From Clostridia bacterium (lineage in GTDB: Bacteria; Bacillota; Clostridia; Oscillospirales; CAG-272), in the NCBI GenBank assembly GCA_017382615.1, contig JAFNZX010000025.1, positions 1 through 7,257 of the forward strand: a stretch of DNA of 7,257 bases, written 5' to 3'. This document shows, in pieces, positions 1 through 6,173 of this stretch (its first letter is position 1; every line of letters starts with the position of its first letter). The notes beneath the pieces are model-generated. The model was not told the origin of the DNA. It ran no database searches and saw only the letters and a program-made list of their open reading frames with translations. A program made the translations under genes and the position numbers.

Positions 1-1
1 A

Positions 2-238
2 AAGGCGATCAGACCCGTCGATCTTGGCGTACGTATGATGCGCACCGTTCAGGATATGTACCCAAAAGATTTTGCATTCAATCCGCCTCCTACGGGCGGA
101 AGATGGCATATTGACCTTGCATCGGGAAATACCGATCTGCGTACCTCGCAGGAGAGCGCAGAGAGCATCCTTGAGCGCTGGCAAGCCGAGGCAGATGCGT
201 TTATGCCGCTGTACGATACATACAGAATATACGAATAA
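2..238 (+). CDS. C-terminal fragment of a DUF1343/NamZ-like exo-N-acetylmuramidase (5' end outside window)
   Basis: An open frame enters from the left edge and ends at TAA (236-238), giving about 78 residues of a C-terminus. The fragment has a leucine- and arginine-containing helix leading into MYPKDFAF, then a segment around GNTDLRT, then SAESILERWQAEADAF and a tail ending YRIYE. This order fits the end of DUF1343 proteins (the NamZ/YzbB family): a 'YP..F' stretch, a short loop with a lone arginine, a helix with a central tryptophan, and a final aromatic 'Y.IY/YLLY' tail. NamZ enzymes remove terminal MurNAc from peptidoglycan fragments, usually outside the cytoplasm, during cell-wall turnover. 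The catalytic part lies outside the window, so activity and signal peptide cannot be judged. The gene converges on the exonuclease operon and shares a hairpin terminator with it. The family call rests on remembered family features in a short fragment and is moderate. Confidence 0.65.
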   Translation, partial: KAIRPVDLGVRMMRTVQDMYPKDFAFNPPPTGGRWHIDLASGNTDLRTSQESAESILERWQAEADAFMPLYDTYRIYE

Positions 239-242
239 AATG

Positions 243-271
243 AGAGCGTTGCCGCGCGGCAACGCTCTTTT
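243..271. terminator. Bidirectional hairpin terminator between convergent genes
   Basis: A perfect 11-bp stem, AGAGCGTTGCC (243-253) with GGCAACGCTCT (258-268), closes a GCGC loop. On the plus strand the 3' arm runs into TTTT (268-271), only five bases after the stop of the muramidase-like gene. On the minus strand the hairpin is followed by CATTTTATT, just past the TAG of the exonuclease (273-275). It therefore fits a factor-independent terminator used from both sides, with the minus-side U-tract interrupted. Confidence 0.85.
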
Positions 272-272
272 G

Positions 273-1115
273 CTATTTGATTCCGATACCCTGTAATACT
301 TCGTTTGTTGTAAATGACTGACCGCAAAACAACATCTGCTCAGGTAAGAAGGGAATCGTCGCGCATCCGTCCAACGTGATCAGCTTGACGTTGAGCGCAA
401 GTCTTTCCGCGTTTTGTCTGACCGATTCGCGCAGCTTAGGCTGCTTGATCAGGTCTGCGTTTTGTAGCAGTGACGCGGGAGTGTTGAACTGATTTACCAG
501 CGCAGCCGCGGTCTTGGGTCCGATGCCCGGGATGCCCTTGATGTTGTCCGATCCGTCACCCGTCAGTGATTTGAAAAATGCATATTGCTCGGGGAGAATA
601 CCAAACCTTTCGCGCATATACGCCACGTCACACGTCACACTTTTCTCTCCGCGATAGCGCAGCACGCTGACGTTTTTTGAAATCAGCTGGAAAAAGTCGC
701 TGTCCTGCGAGCAAATGATCACCTCGCACTCGCCGCCATAGGCTTTGGCGTATGCCGCAAGCACGTCGTCTGTCTCACAATCGATGGTCTCGGTGTGGGC
801 AATGCCCATAAAGTCCAATGCGCGATAGATATCGGGTAGCTGCAAGAAGGGATTGTCCTCGTCCGCAACAAGGCTAAAATCCTCGCGGTTGGCTTTGTAA
901 TCGGCATCCAGATCGGTGCGCGGATTATGCGTCTCACCGTCAAAAATCGCCGCTACGTGAGAGGGCTGTGTCATGGTAAGTATTTTACGCATCGCTCCCA
1001 CAAAGCCAAGCGTGCCTTGAATGGGTTTGCCATCCTTGCCTATAATGCGTGCAGGCATGCCGTAGAACATCTGAAAGAGCAGGCAATGCCCGTCCACCAG
1101 TAGCAGCTTGTTCAT
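273..1115 (-). CDS. Stand-alone 5'-3' exonuclease / flap endonuclease (Pol I N-terminal domain family)
   Basis: This 280-residue protein covers the whole 5'-3' exonuclease fold (PIN-like domain plus helix-3-turn-helix) with no polymerase domain, the usual size of stand-alone members. Visible family marks are LLVDGHCLLF (5-14, metal ligand D8), AIFDG (56-60), YKANR (73-77), ETDDVLA (114-120, the 'EADD' acidic cluster), CSQDSDFFQL (135-144, D138 and D140), LTGDGSDNIKG (184-194, D187 and D190), and the DNA-binding GIPGIGPKTAAAL (194-206). All expected acidic metal ligands are present, so it should be active on flaps or 5' ends, for example RNA primers or repair intermediates. The ATG (1115-1113) overlaps the TGA of the upstream tautomerase by one base. 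No Shine-Dalgarno is seen in CGCAGAATTTCTG just before it, which suggests translation by reinitiation. Whether a separate full-length Pol I exists elsewhere cannot be seen here. Confidence 0.93.
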   Translation of the reverse strand: MNKLLLVDGHCLLFQMFYGMPARIIGKDGKPIQGTLGFVGAMRKILTMTQPSHVAAIFDGETHNPRTDLDADYKANREDFSLVADEDNPFLQLPDIYRALDFMGIAHTETIDCETDDVLAAYAKAYGGECEVIICSQDSDFFQLISKNVSVLRYRGEKSVTCDVAYMRERFGILPEQYAFFKSLTGDGSDNIKGIPGIGPKTAAALVNQFNTPASLLQNADLIKQPKLRESVRQNAERLALNVKLITLDGCATIPFLPEQMLFCGQSFTTNEVLQGIGIK

Positions 1116-1456
1116 CAGAAATTCTGCGAGTTCCAGCCCCAGAGCGAGATCTCCTCGTACTTGACGTAGGTGTTCTCGGGTGCGATCTGCAGCGTGTTAT
1201 CCATAATGCGGCAGATCTCGGCGGTCAGCTCCTCGCACTTTTCCTGATTGATCTTGCCAAATACCTGCACCTGCAGCATCGCGCAGGGCGCGTCGTCACC
1301 GTGGAAATACATGCGGCTTTGGTCGTGAATATCCAGCATCAGCCATCTCTCGCTCTTGCCGGGCAGAATGGCAATCGCCTCGCCAAGTGCCTGCTTGAGC
1401 GCAATTTCCTCGGTTTTGCTGACTTGCTTGTTGGTTTTAACGTCAATAAAGGGCAT
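1115..1456 (-). CDS. MIF/phenylpyruvate tautomerase-family protein (113 aa)
   Basis: A compact protein of the tautomerase superfamily, closest to the macrophage migration inhibitory factor branch: MIF length (about 114 residues) rather than the 60-residue 4-oxalocrotonate tautomerase type. The start MPFID leaves the catalytic Pro as residue 1 after Met removal. Other matches to MIF are a lysine near the expected position (K34), HGDDAPCAMLQVQVFGKI (52-69) against the MIF 'G-x-x-x-P-C-A-L...IGKI' strand, TYVKY (96-100), and the tail LWGWNSQNF against MIF 'VGWNNSTF'. The human CxxC redox motif is incomplete: C58 is present but L61 replaces the second Cys. An in-frame ATG five codons upstream (1471-1469) is rejected because GGAGG (1469-1465) sits 8 bases before 1456 and the longer form would bury the proline. 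Proteins of this family form trimers with keto-enol tautomerase activity; the substrate here is unknown. It is the first gene of an operon with the exonuclease. Confidence 0.88.
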   Translation of the reverse strand: MPFIDVKTNKQVSKTEEIALKQALGEAIAILPGKSERWLMLDIHDQSRMYFHGDDAPCAMLQVQVFGKINQEKCEELTAEICRIMDNTLQIAPENTYVKYEEISLWGWNSQNF

Positions 1457-1464
1457 AAATGTTA

Positions 1465-1469
1465 CCTCC
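1465..1469 (-). promoter_or_regulatory. Ribosome binding site fixing the tautomerase start
   Basis: On the minus strand GGAGG lies 8 bases before the ATG at 1456-1454. It overlaps the alternative upstream ATG (1471-1469), so that codon cannot be the start. The choice puts proline directly after Met, as the catalytic mechanism requires. Confidence 0.85.
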
Positions 1470-1488
1470 ATGAATTCTTGATGCTATT

Positions 1489-1517
1489 ATTATAGCGGAT
1501 TTTTGCGCAAAAGGCAA
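1489..1517 (-). promoter_or_regulatory. Sigma-A promoter of the tautomerase-exonuclease operon
   Basis: Reading the minus strand, TTGCCT (1517-1512) is followed by a 17-base spacer and a perfect TATAAT (1494-1489). Transcription would begin near 1482, leaving a leader of about 25 bases that contains the GGAGG site. The -35 box overlaps the left arm of the inverted repeat at 1514-1540. Confidence 0.8.
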
Positions 1518-1540
1518 GACAAAATAGGGAAAAGTCTTGC
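1514..1540. repeat. Inverted repeat between the divergent promoters (possible operator)
   Basis: GCAAGAC (1514-1520) and GTCTTGC (1534-1540) form a perfect 7-bp inverted repeat around an AT-rich 13-base centre. Each arm overlaps the -35 hexamer of one of two divergent promoters. Read outward, both sides give GTCTTGC-N-TTTT. The plus-strand arm is followed by seven T, so a terminator-like reading is possible, but the weak 7-bp stem and 13-base loop make that less likely than a protein-binding dyad or chance. No regulator is encoded in the window. Confidence 0.4.
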
Positions 1541-1565
1541 TTTTTTTGCAATTTGGGTGTATGAT
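1537..1565 (+). promoter_or_regulatory. Sigma-A promoter of the M16-lgt-folD operon
   Basis: TTGCTT (1537-1542), a 17-base spacer and TATGAT (1560-1565) give a good vegetative promoter. GATAAT at 1563-1568 is an alternative -10 with a longer spacer. Initiation near 1572 would leave a leader of about 25 bases with GGAG (1588-1591) five bases before the ATG at 1597. Confidence 0.7.
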
Positions 1566-1596
1566 AATATAGAAGTACTGTTTATATGGAGACAAA

Positions 1597-2904
1597 ATGA
1601 TCCCAACTTTATATAATATCACCCCCGCGGTCAATCTGCGCGCGATACAGACGGATCGCTTCAAGAACGCACAGCTTTCGGTGTCGCTCATTCTGCCTGC
1701 AGACCAAGAGCTGTCCCCCTTGACAACGCTGCTGTTTTCGGTGCTGCGCCGCGGCACGGAGCAATATCCCACCATCAAGGAACTCAACCTGGTGTTGGAT
1801 ATGCTGTATGGCGCGTCCATTTCCTATCGCAATACCTTTTTTGGTGACTCTCAGGTCATCGGCTTTGTGCTTGAAACGCTGGGCAAGCGTTATTTGCCCG
1901 ACGGCGAGCAGACCGACCCGCTCAAGGTCGGTATCGGTGTCATCGAGCAGATGCTGTTTCACCCGCTTTTGGATGAGAACGGATTTTTGCGTGCGGACGC
2001 CGTGCAAAGCGAGATTGAGAATACCTGCGACGATATCCGTGCGCAGATCAACGATACGAGATCGTATGCACGTATGCGCTTGCGTGAGTGCATGTTCCAA
2101 GGACAGCCCTACGGCGCGTCTTTGGTAGGCAAGGTCGAGCAGGTACAGGGTTTTACGCCCCTTATGCTGACCGAGCATTGGAAGCGCATCCTGCAAAGTG
2201 CACGCATTGAGTGTTTTTACGTGGGCAGTGATGATCCCGCATACGTGGCATCCTTGCTAAAGAACGTGTTTTTGGATGCGCCCACGTCACTTTTACCCAT
2301 GCAGGACACCACTATCCCATCGCCGCGCGCGCAGGTGCAGTACGTAGATGAGGATCTGGCTGTGGCGCAGGGAAAGCTGGAGATCGGCTTCTATACGGGA
2401 ATTACGCCCGACCATCCCGATGCGGTGGCACAAAGCGTTTTCAACGAGCTGTTCGGCGGCAGCTCTGTGTCGCGACTTTTCTTGAATTTGCGCGAGAAAA
2501 AGAGCCTGTGCTATCATTGCTATTCCTCAGCCGTGGCACATAAGGGGATCATGACCGTATCCTGCGGCATTCATCCCGATAATCGAGAGATTGCCGAACG
2601 CGAGATTTTTGCCGAGCTGACACGCTTGCAGCAAAAGGCTGTCGGTAAAGCCGAATTGAAAATGGCGCAAAGATCGCTGATTAACGCGCTGCGCCAGTGC
2701 AGCGATTCGCCTGCAGCTCTGCAAAGCTACTGGTTTGGCAGGCAGGTGTTCTACGGCTCAACGCTGACCCCCGAGAGGTGTATCGAGCGTGTCAAGGCAG
2801 TCACCGCGCAGGACGTTATGCGCGCTTCCCGTGCCGTTGTACCCGATACGGTATATTTTTTGAACGGAACGCTTGGCGGGGAGGAGGGCGACGATGAATC
2901 ATAA
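1597..2904 (+). CDS. ymfF: M16-family peptidase-like protein lacking the zinc site (YmfF type)
   Basis: This 435-residue protein has the two-domain layout of an M16 (insulinase/pitrilysin) half-molecule, matching the YmfF member of the YmfF/YmfH pair. The segment RRGTEQYPTIKELNLVLDMLYGAS (51-74) corresponds to the region just after the inverted zinc motif. Where active enzymes carry HxxEH this one has roughly TLLFS (44-48), so both histidines and the glutamate are absent. The C-terminal domain keeps the M16 substrate-binding stretch GGSSVSRLFLNLREKKSLCY (287-306), including the arginine and tyrosine typical of the non-catalytic half. It is therefore best read as the partner subunit of the zinc peptidase encoded immediately downstream, as in other two-subunit M16 proteases. 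No signal peptide or membrane helix is evident, so a cytoplasmic location is likely. The start has a GGAG site at 1588-1591. The stop overlaps the next gene's start region by 11 bases. The gene name rests on similarity of type and neighbourhood. Confidence 0.87.
   Translation: MIPTLYNITPAVNLRAIQTDRFKNAQLSVSLILPADQELSPLTTLLFSVLRRGTEQYPTIKELNLVLDMLYGASISYRNTFFGDSQVIGFVLETLGKRYLPDGEQTDPLKVGIGVIEQMLFHPLLDENGFLRADAVQSEIENTCDDIRAQINDTRSYARMRLRECMFQGQPYGASLVGKVEQVQGFTPLMLTEHWKRILQSARIECFYVGSDDPAYVASLLKNVFLDAPTSLLPMQDTTIPSPRAQVQYVDEDLAVAQGKLEIGFYTGITPDHPDAVAQSVFNELFGGSSVSRLFLNLREKKSLCYHCYSSAVAHKGIMTVSCGIHPDNREIAEREIFAELTRLQQKAVGKAELKMAQRSLINALRQCSDSPAALQSYWFGRQVFYGSTLTPERCIERVKAVTAQDVMRASRAVVPDTVYFLNGTLGGEEGDDES
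2881..2888 (+). promoter_or_regulatory. Ribosome binding site fixing the ymfH start
   Basis: GAGGAGGG ends five bases before the ATG at 2894. An in-frame TTG at 2873 would add seven residues but lies upstream of this site and has no comparable site, so 2894 is preferred. The site lies inside the last codons of ymfF. Confidence 0.8.
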
Positions 2905-4222
2905 TATCATTTCAAGGACGGTACACAAAAATACGCGCCTTGGCGAGCGTTATACCGAAATTTTGCATGCAAGCGGTTTGAAAATCTTTGTGTACCCCAA
3001 AAAGTGCTCCTCCACGTATGCTATTTTGCAGGTAGGGCTTGGCTCCATGGATGCCGAATATCTGGATGCGCAGGGCAATGCGTGCACCATGCCGCTTGGC
3101 ACGGCGCATTATCTTGAACACAAAATGTTTGAAAATGCGGACGGAGTCAACTCCGATCTGCGCTTTTCCGCCCTCGGTGCGGAGTGCAATGCGTTTACCT
3201 CTTATGACCGAACCGCATACCTTTTTAACACGACCTCCAACGTCAACGCCTGCCTGCGCGAGCTGTTGCGCTTTGTCACCCATCCGTATTTTACCGAGGA
3301 ATCGGTCGAGCGTGAGCGGGGAATCATTGCGGAGGAGATCCGAGGTGCGGCAGATCACCCGTGGGAGCGGGCGTATGCGCAGATGATCAAGGCAATGTAT
3401 GCACAGCATACCGTTCGTTACGAGATTGCGGGAAGCGAGCAATCCATTGCACAGGTTACGCCGGAGCTGCTGTATGCCTGCACCAATACCTTTTATCTGC
3501 CCTCCAACATGTCGCTTGCCGTCTGCGGCAACGTCACCCCTGCGCAGGTGCTGCGTATTGTCAACGAGCAGCTTACATCCGCATACCAAAAGCCGTTATT
3601 TGCACATAAGCAATTTAGTGAGAGTGCTTGTGTACAAAGCACGCGTGCGGTCAGCTATATGCCGGTTCCCAAGCCTGTTTTTTATATCGGACTTAAGGAC
3701 GTTGACATCTCTGCCGATCCTGCAGAGCGCATCTTGAAGGATGCTTGTATGACACTGCTGTTTGAGCTGATTTTCTCCATGTCGGGAAAGCTTTGCAGCG
3801 ATCTTTATGAGCAAGGACATATTTCCTACGGCATGTATTATGGGTATTCGATCAACGAGCGTGTTGCAACGGGAACGGCGGCAGGGGAGGCACACGATCC
3901 CGAGGCGGTGTATGCCGCAGTGCTTGCGTATATTGAAAAGCTTAAGCAAGAGGGAATACCCAAAGAGGATTTTGAACGCTGCAAGAGAGTGGAGTACGGC
4001 AATTTCGTTGCCGAGTTTGATTCTCCCGAAAATATCGTCAACATGCTGCTTTCCTTTGCGGACGACGGCAGCGAAATGCTTTCCTATCCATCCGTCATGC
4101 AAAACGTGACGTATGAGCAATGCAGCGCATATCTGCATCAGTGCTTTAACGAAAAATCTATGTGTCTGTCAGTCGTTTATCCGGAGGATGGGCAAAATCA
4201 AGGAGGTCATGATCATGGGTGA
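2894..4222 (+). CDS. ymfH: M16-family zinc peptidase (YmfH type)
   Basis: A 442-residue catalytic M16 protein. The inverted zinc motif is complete: HYLEHKMFE (72-80), with H72 and H76 as ligands and E75 as catalytic base. The third ligand is expected in ERERGIIAEEIRG (139-151), most likely E148 of the AEEI stretch. DHPWERAY (154-161) and the C-terminal SMSGKLCSDLYEQGHISYGM region (295-314) continue the usual fold. Enzymes of this family cut peptides inside a closed clamshell made of an active and an inactive half; here the inactive half is the preceding gene. In Bacillus the same two genes are paired, and the physiological substrate is not firmly known to me. Translation is tightly linked: the start overlaps ymfF by 11 bases and the 3' end overlaps lgt by 8 bases. 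No export signal is visible, so it probably acts in the cytoplasm. Confidence 0.9.
   Translation: MNHNIISRTVHKNTRLGERYTEILHASGLKIFVYPKKCSSTYAILQVGLGSMDAEYLDAQGNACTMPLGTAHYLEHKMFENADGVNSDLRFSALGAECNAFTSYDRTAYLFNTTSNVNACLRELLRFVTHPYFTEESVERERGIIAEEIRGAADHPWERAYAQMIKAMYAQHTVRYEIAGSEQSIAQVTPELLYACTNTFYLPSNMSLAVCGNVTPAQVLRIVNEQLTSAYQKPLFAHKQFSESACVQSTRAVSYMPVPKPVFYIGLKDVDISADPAERILKDACMTLLFELIFSMSGKLCSDLYEQGHISYGMYYGYSINERVATGTAAGEAHDPEAVYAAVLAYIEKLKQEGIPKEDFERCKRVEYGNFVAEFDSPENIVNMLLSFADDGSEMLSYPSVMQNVTYEQCSAYLHQCFNEKSMCLSVVYPEDGQNQGGHDHG
4200..4207 (+). promoter_or_regulatory. Ribosome binding site fixing the lgt start
   Basis: AAGGAGGT is nearly perfectly complementary to the 16S rRNA tail. 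It is 7-8 bases before the ATG at 4215 but only two bases before the in-frame ATG at 4209, so 4215 is the more credible start. Confidence 0.8.
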
Positions 4223-5297
4223 AATCACCAAAATTGCATTTCCCGGGTTGGGAATCGGTGAATTTGCGATCAATCGCGTCGCATTTTCCGTCTTTGGCGT
4301 GGATATCTACTGGTATGCGCTGTTGATCACGTGCGGCATTGCGCTGGCAGTGTTTTATACGAAATATCGCTCTGAGCGCGAATGGGTGTCCACGGATAAC
4401 CTTTTGGATATCGCGATGGCGACCGTGATTCTCGGCGTGATCGGTGCACGTCTTTACTACGTGCTGACCTCGTTGGATTCGGGGCAATACAATACAATTA
4501 AGGATTGGATCAATATCCGCAATGGCGGTCTTGGCATTTACGGCGGTATTATCGGTGGTGTCATCGGACTTGTTGCCATGTCGCTGATCCGCAAGGCGAA
4601 CGTGTTTGCCGTGCTTGACAGCGCAGCACCCGGTGTGATGATCGCGCAGGCAATCGGCAGATGGGGCAACTTCTGCAACGGTGAGGCGTTCGGCTCTCCC
4701 ATTGTAAACGGTCAGATTACCTATGCGTTTTTAGGTCCTGAGAAGACCTATCCCGTTTCTGACGGCAATATTCTTTACAGATTGCGCATGGCAGTAGAAT
4801 CGGGCGCTACTCACAGTGAAGGATATAGCGGTATGGTGGAGGTGCAGCCCACGTTCCTTTACGAATCTCTGTGGAATTTGCTTGGCTTTATTCTTATCAA
4901 TATCTTCTATAAAAAGAAGAAGTTTAACGGGCAGATCGCGTTGATGTATTTTGCGTGGTACGGCTTTGGCAGAATGTTCATCGAGGGACTTCGCACGGAC
5001 AGCCTGTTCGTTCCCGGTACGGGCATTCGCATTTCGCAGCTGCTGGGTCTTGTGTTGCTTGGGGCAGCAATTGCGGTTCTTGTTGTAGGACTTGTATTTG
5101 CTTATAAAAACAAGCTTGCTAAGGTGCTCGTCCCCAATTTTGTGCCGGATATCAAAGCATTCCGCGAGGAGCAGAAGAGAATAGAGGAAGAGCGCGTTGC
5201 GGCAAAGCGTGAGGCAAGAGCTCAGAGGGCAAAACAGACCGATACGGAAAATCAAACGGACGAACAGGAGGAGCAGGACAATGGCAACGATCATTGA
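4215..5297 (+). CDS. lgt: Prolipoprotein diacylglyceryl transferase
   Basis: Lgt moves diacylglyceryl from phosphatidylglycerol to the lipobox cysteine of prolipoproteins, the first step of lipoprotein maturation, in the cytoplasmic membrane. The 360-residue protein carries the family signature GRWGNFCNGE (148-157). R149, N152 and E157 have the spacing of the essential R143, N146 and E151 of the E. coli enzyme. Other marks are DIYWYALLITCGIAL (30-44), NGGLGIYGGIIGG (103-115; Tyr where E. coli has the essential His103, a change I recall in other Gram-positive Lgts), QPTFLYESLWNL (211-222), and WYGFGRMFIEGLR (248-260) with R253 matching R239. Several hydrophobic helices fit the seven-span topology. 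After the last one (about 276-297) comes an unusually charged tail of some 60 residues, rich in E, K, R and Q, that is likely helical or coiled-coil and cytoplasmic. The gene overlaps ymfH by 8 bases and folD by 17. Confidence 0.97.
   Translation: MGEITKIAFPGLGIGEFAINRVAFSVFGVDIYWYALLITCGIALAVFYTKYRSEREWVSTDNLLDIAMATVILGVIGARLYYVLTSLDSGQYNTIKDWINIRNGGLGIYGGIIGGVIGLVAMSLIRKANVFAVLDSAAPGVMIAQAIGRWGNFCNGEAFGSPIVNGQITYAFLGPEKTYPVSDGNILYRLRMAVESGATHSEGYSGMVEVQPTFLYESLWNLLGFILINIFYKKKKFNGQIALMYFAWYGFGRMFIEGLRTDSLFVPGTGIRISQLLGLVLLGAAIAVLVVGLVFAYKNKLAKVLVPNFVPDIKAFREEQKRIEEERVAAKREARAQRAKQTDTENQTDEQEEQDNGNDH
5266..5271 (+). promoter_or_regulatory. Ribosome binding site fixing the folD start
   Basis: AGGAGG lies 9 bases before the ATG at 5281. 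Longer in-frame starts reach back to 5197 but would only translate the shifted tail of lgt, and FolD proteins normally begin with a short Met-x-x-I-I-D-G segment, exactly what follows 5281. Confidence 0.75.
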
Positions 5298-6135
5298 CGG
5301 AAAACGTATTTCGGGCGAAATTCGCGCAGAGCTTGCAGAGAAAACCAAGGAATTCCAAAGTAAGCACGGTACCGTGCCCGGACTTGCGGTGATTATCGTG
5401 GGAGAAGATCCCGCGTCGCGTGTTTACGTGCGCAACAAGCACAAGGCCTGCGCTGAGGTCGGCTTTTATTCCGAGGTGCACGAGCTGCCCGCTGATTCTA
5501 CACAAGAGCATGTCATAGCGCTGATTGACCGTCTCAACGAGCAGGAGAACATTCACGGCATTTTGGTGCAGCTGCCGTTGCCAAAGCACCTTGACGAGCA
5601 GACCATTCTTTTACGCATCAAGCCTGAAAAGGACGTGGATGCCTTCCATCCTTACAATGTAGGTAAGATTATGATCGGTGATTATAACGTGTTACCTTGC
5701 ACCCCTGCAGGCGTGATGCAGCTGCTTGCCCGCAGCGGTGTCAGTGCAGCGGGAAAGCATTGTGTGGTGATCGGTCGCTCCAATATTGTCGGCAAGCCCA
5801 TGGCAATGCTGTTGTTGCATGACAACGGCACCGTGACCATTTGTCACAGCCGAACACCTGATCTCAAGGCGCAAACGCTGCAAGCGGACATTCTCGTTGC
5901 TGCGGTAGGCAGAGCGGGATTTGTGACTGCAGATATGGTCAAGCCCGGTGCTGTAGTCATTGACGTCGGCATCAACCGTAATGCTGAAGGGAAACTGTGC
6001 GGTGACGTAGACTTTGAGTCCGTAAACGAGGTTGCGTCCATGATCACTCCCGTTCCCGGCGGTGTTGGGCCTATGACTATTACCATGCTGCTGCAAAACA
6101 CGTTGACTGCAGCAGAAGCGGCTTTGAATAAGTAA
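5281..6135 (+). CDS. folD: Bifunctional methylene-tetrahydrofolate dehydrogenase / methenyl-tetrahydrofolate cyclohydrolase
   Basis: FolD interconverts 5,10-methylene-, 5,10-methenyl- and 10-formyl-tetrahydrofolate in the cytoplasm, supplying one-carbon units for purines and formyl-Met. The 284-residue length is typical. Visible motifs are IIDGKRI (4-10), DPASRVYVRNKHKACAEVG (43-61) with Y49 and catalytic K53, GILVQLPLP (93-101) with Q97, PEKDVDAFHPYNVG (115-128) with D120, PCTPAG (139-144), the Rossmann stretch VVIGRSNIVGKP (162-173), VVIDVGINR (225-233), and TPVPGGVGPMTITMLLQNT (256-274). All catalytic residues are in place. The usual Gly after DVD is Ala (A121), a small change. It is the last gene of the M16-lgt operon, with its start 17 bases inside lgt. 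The functional link to its neighbours is not obvious; shared expression as housekeeping genes is the simplest reading. Confidence 0.98.
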   Translation: MATIIDGKRISGEIRAELAEKTKEFQSKHGTVPGLAVIIVGEDPASRVYVRNKHKACAEVGFYSEVHELPADSTQEHVIALIDRLNEQENIHGILVQLPLPKHLDEQTILLRIKPEKDVDAFHPYNVGKIMIGDYNVLPCTPAGVMQLLARSGVSAAGKHCVVIGRSNIVGKPMAMLLLHDNGTVTICHSRTPDLKAQTLQADILVAAVGRAGFVTADMVKPGAVVIDVGINRNAEGKLCGDVDFESVNEVASMITPVPGGVGPMTITMLLQNTLTAAEAALNK

Positions 6136-6142
6136 AAAAAGA

Positions 6143-6167
6143 TGGGGACACGCTAAGCGTGTCCCCA
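6143..6167. terminator. Hairpin terminator between folD and the convergent membrane-protein gene
   Basis: GGGGACACGC (6144-6153) and GCGTGTCCCC (6157-6166) form a perfect 10-bp stem, extended by a T-A pair, around a TAA loop. On the minus strand the hairpin is followed by ATC and then TTTTTTT, a strong factor-independent terminator for the minus gene ending at 6174. On the folD side the trailing bases AATGTTGTTAATT are poor in T, so termination there would be weaker or rely on the hairpin alone. Confidence 0.85.
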
Positions 6168-6173
6168 ATGTTG

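Noticed and set aside
1049..1495. Plus-strand open frame of 148 residues opposite the tautomerase
   Set aside because: Shadow of a well-supported minus-strand gene with family motifs; no binding site upstream.
1514..1547. Hairpin plus T7 as an intrinsic terminator or attenuator ahead of ymfF
   Set aside because: It lies upstream of the likely transcription start near 1572, has only seven pairs around a 13-base loop, and both arms coincide with -35 boxes; an operator or chance symmetry fits better.
1609..2196. Minus-strand open frame of 195 residues opposite ymfF
   Set aside because: Antisense shadow of a conserved gene; composition reflects codon bias of the true frame.
2912..3589. Minus-strand open frame of 225 residues opposite ymfH
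   Set aside because: Long but antisense to the zinc-site-bearing gene, low-complexity in Gly, Arg and Ile, with no binding site or family motif.
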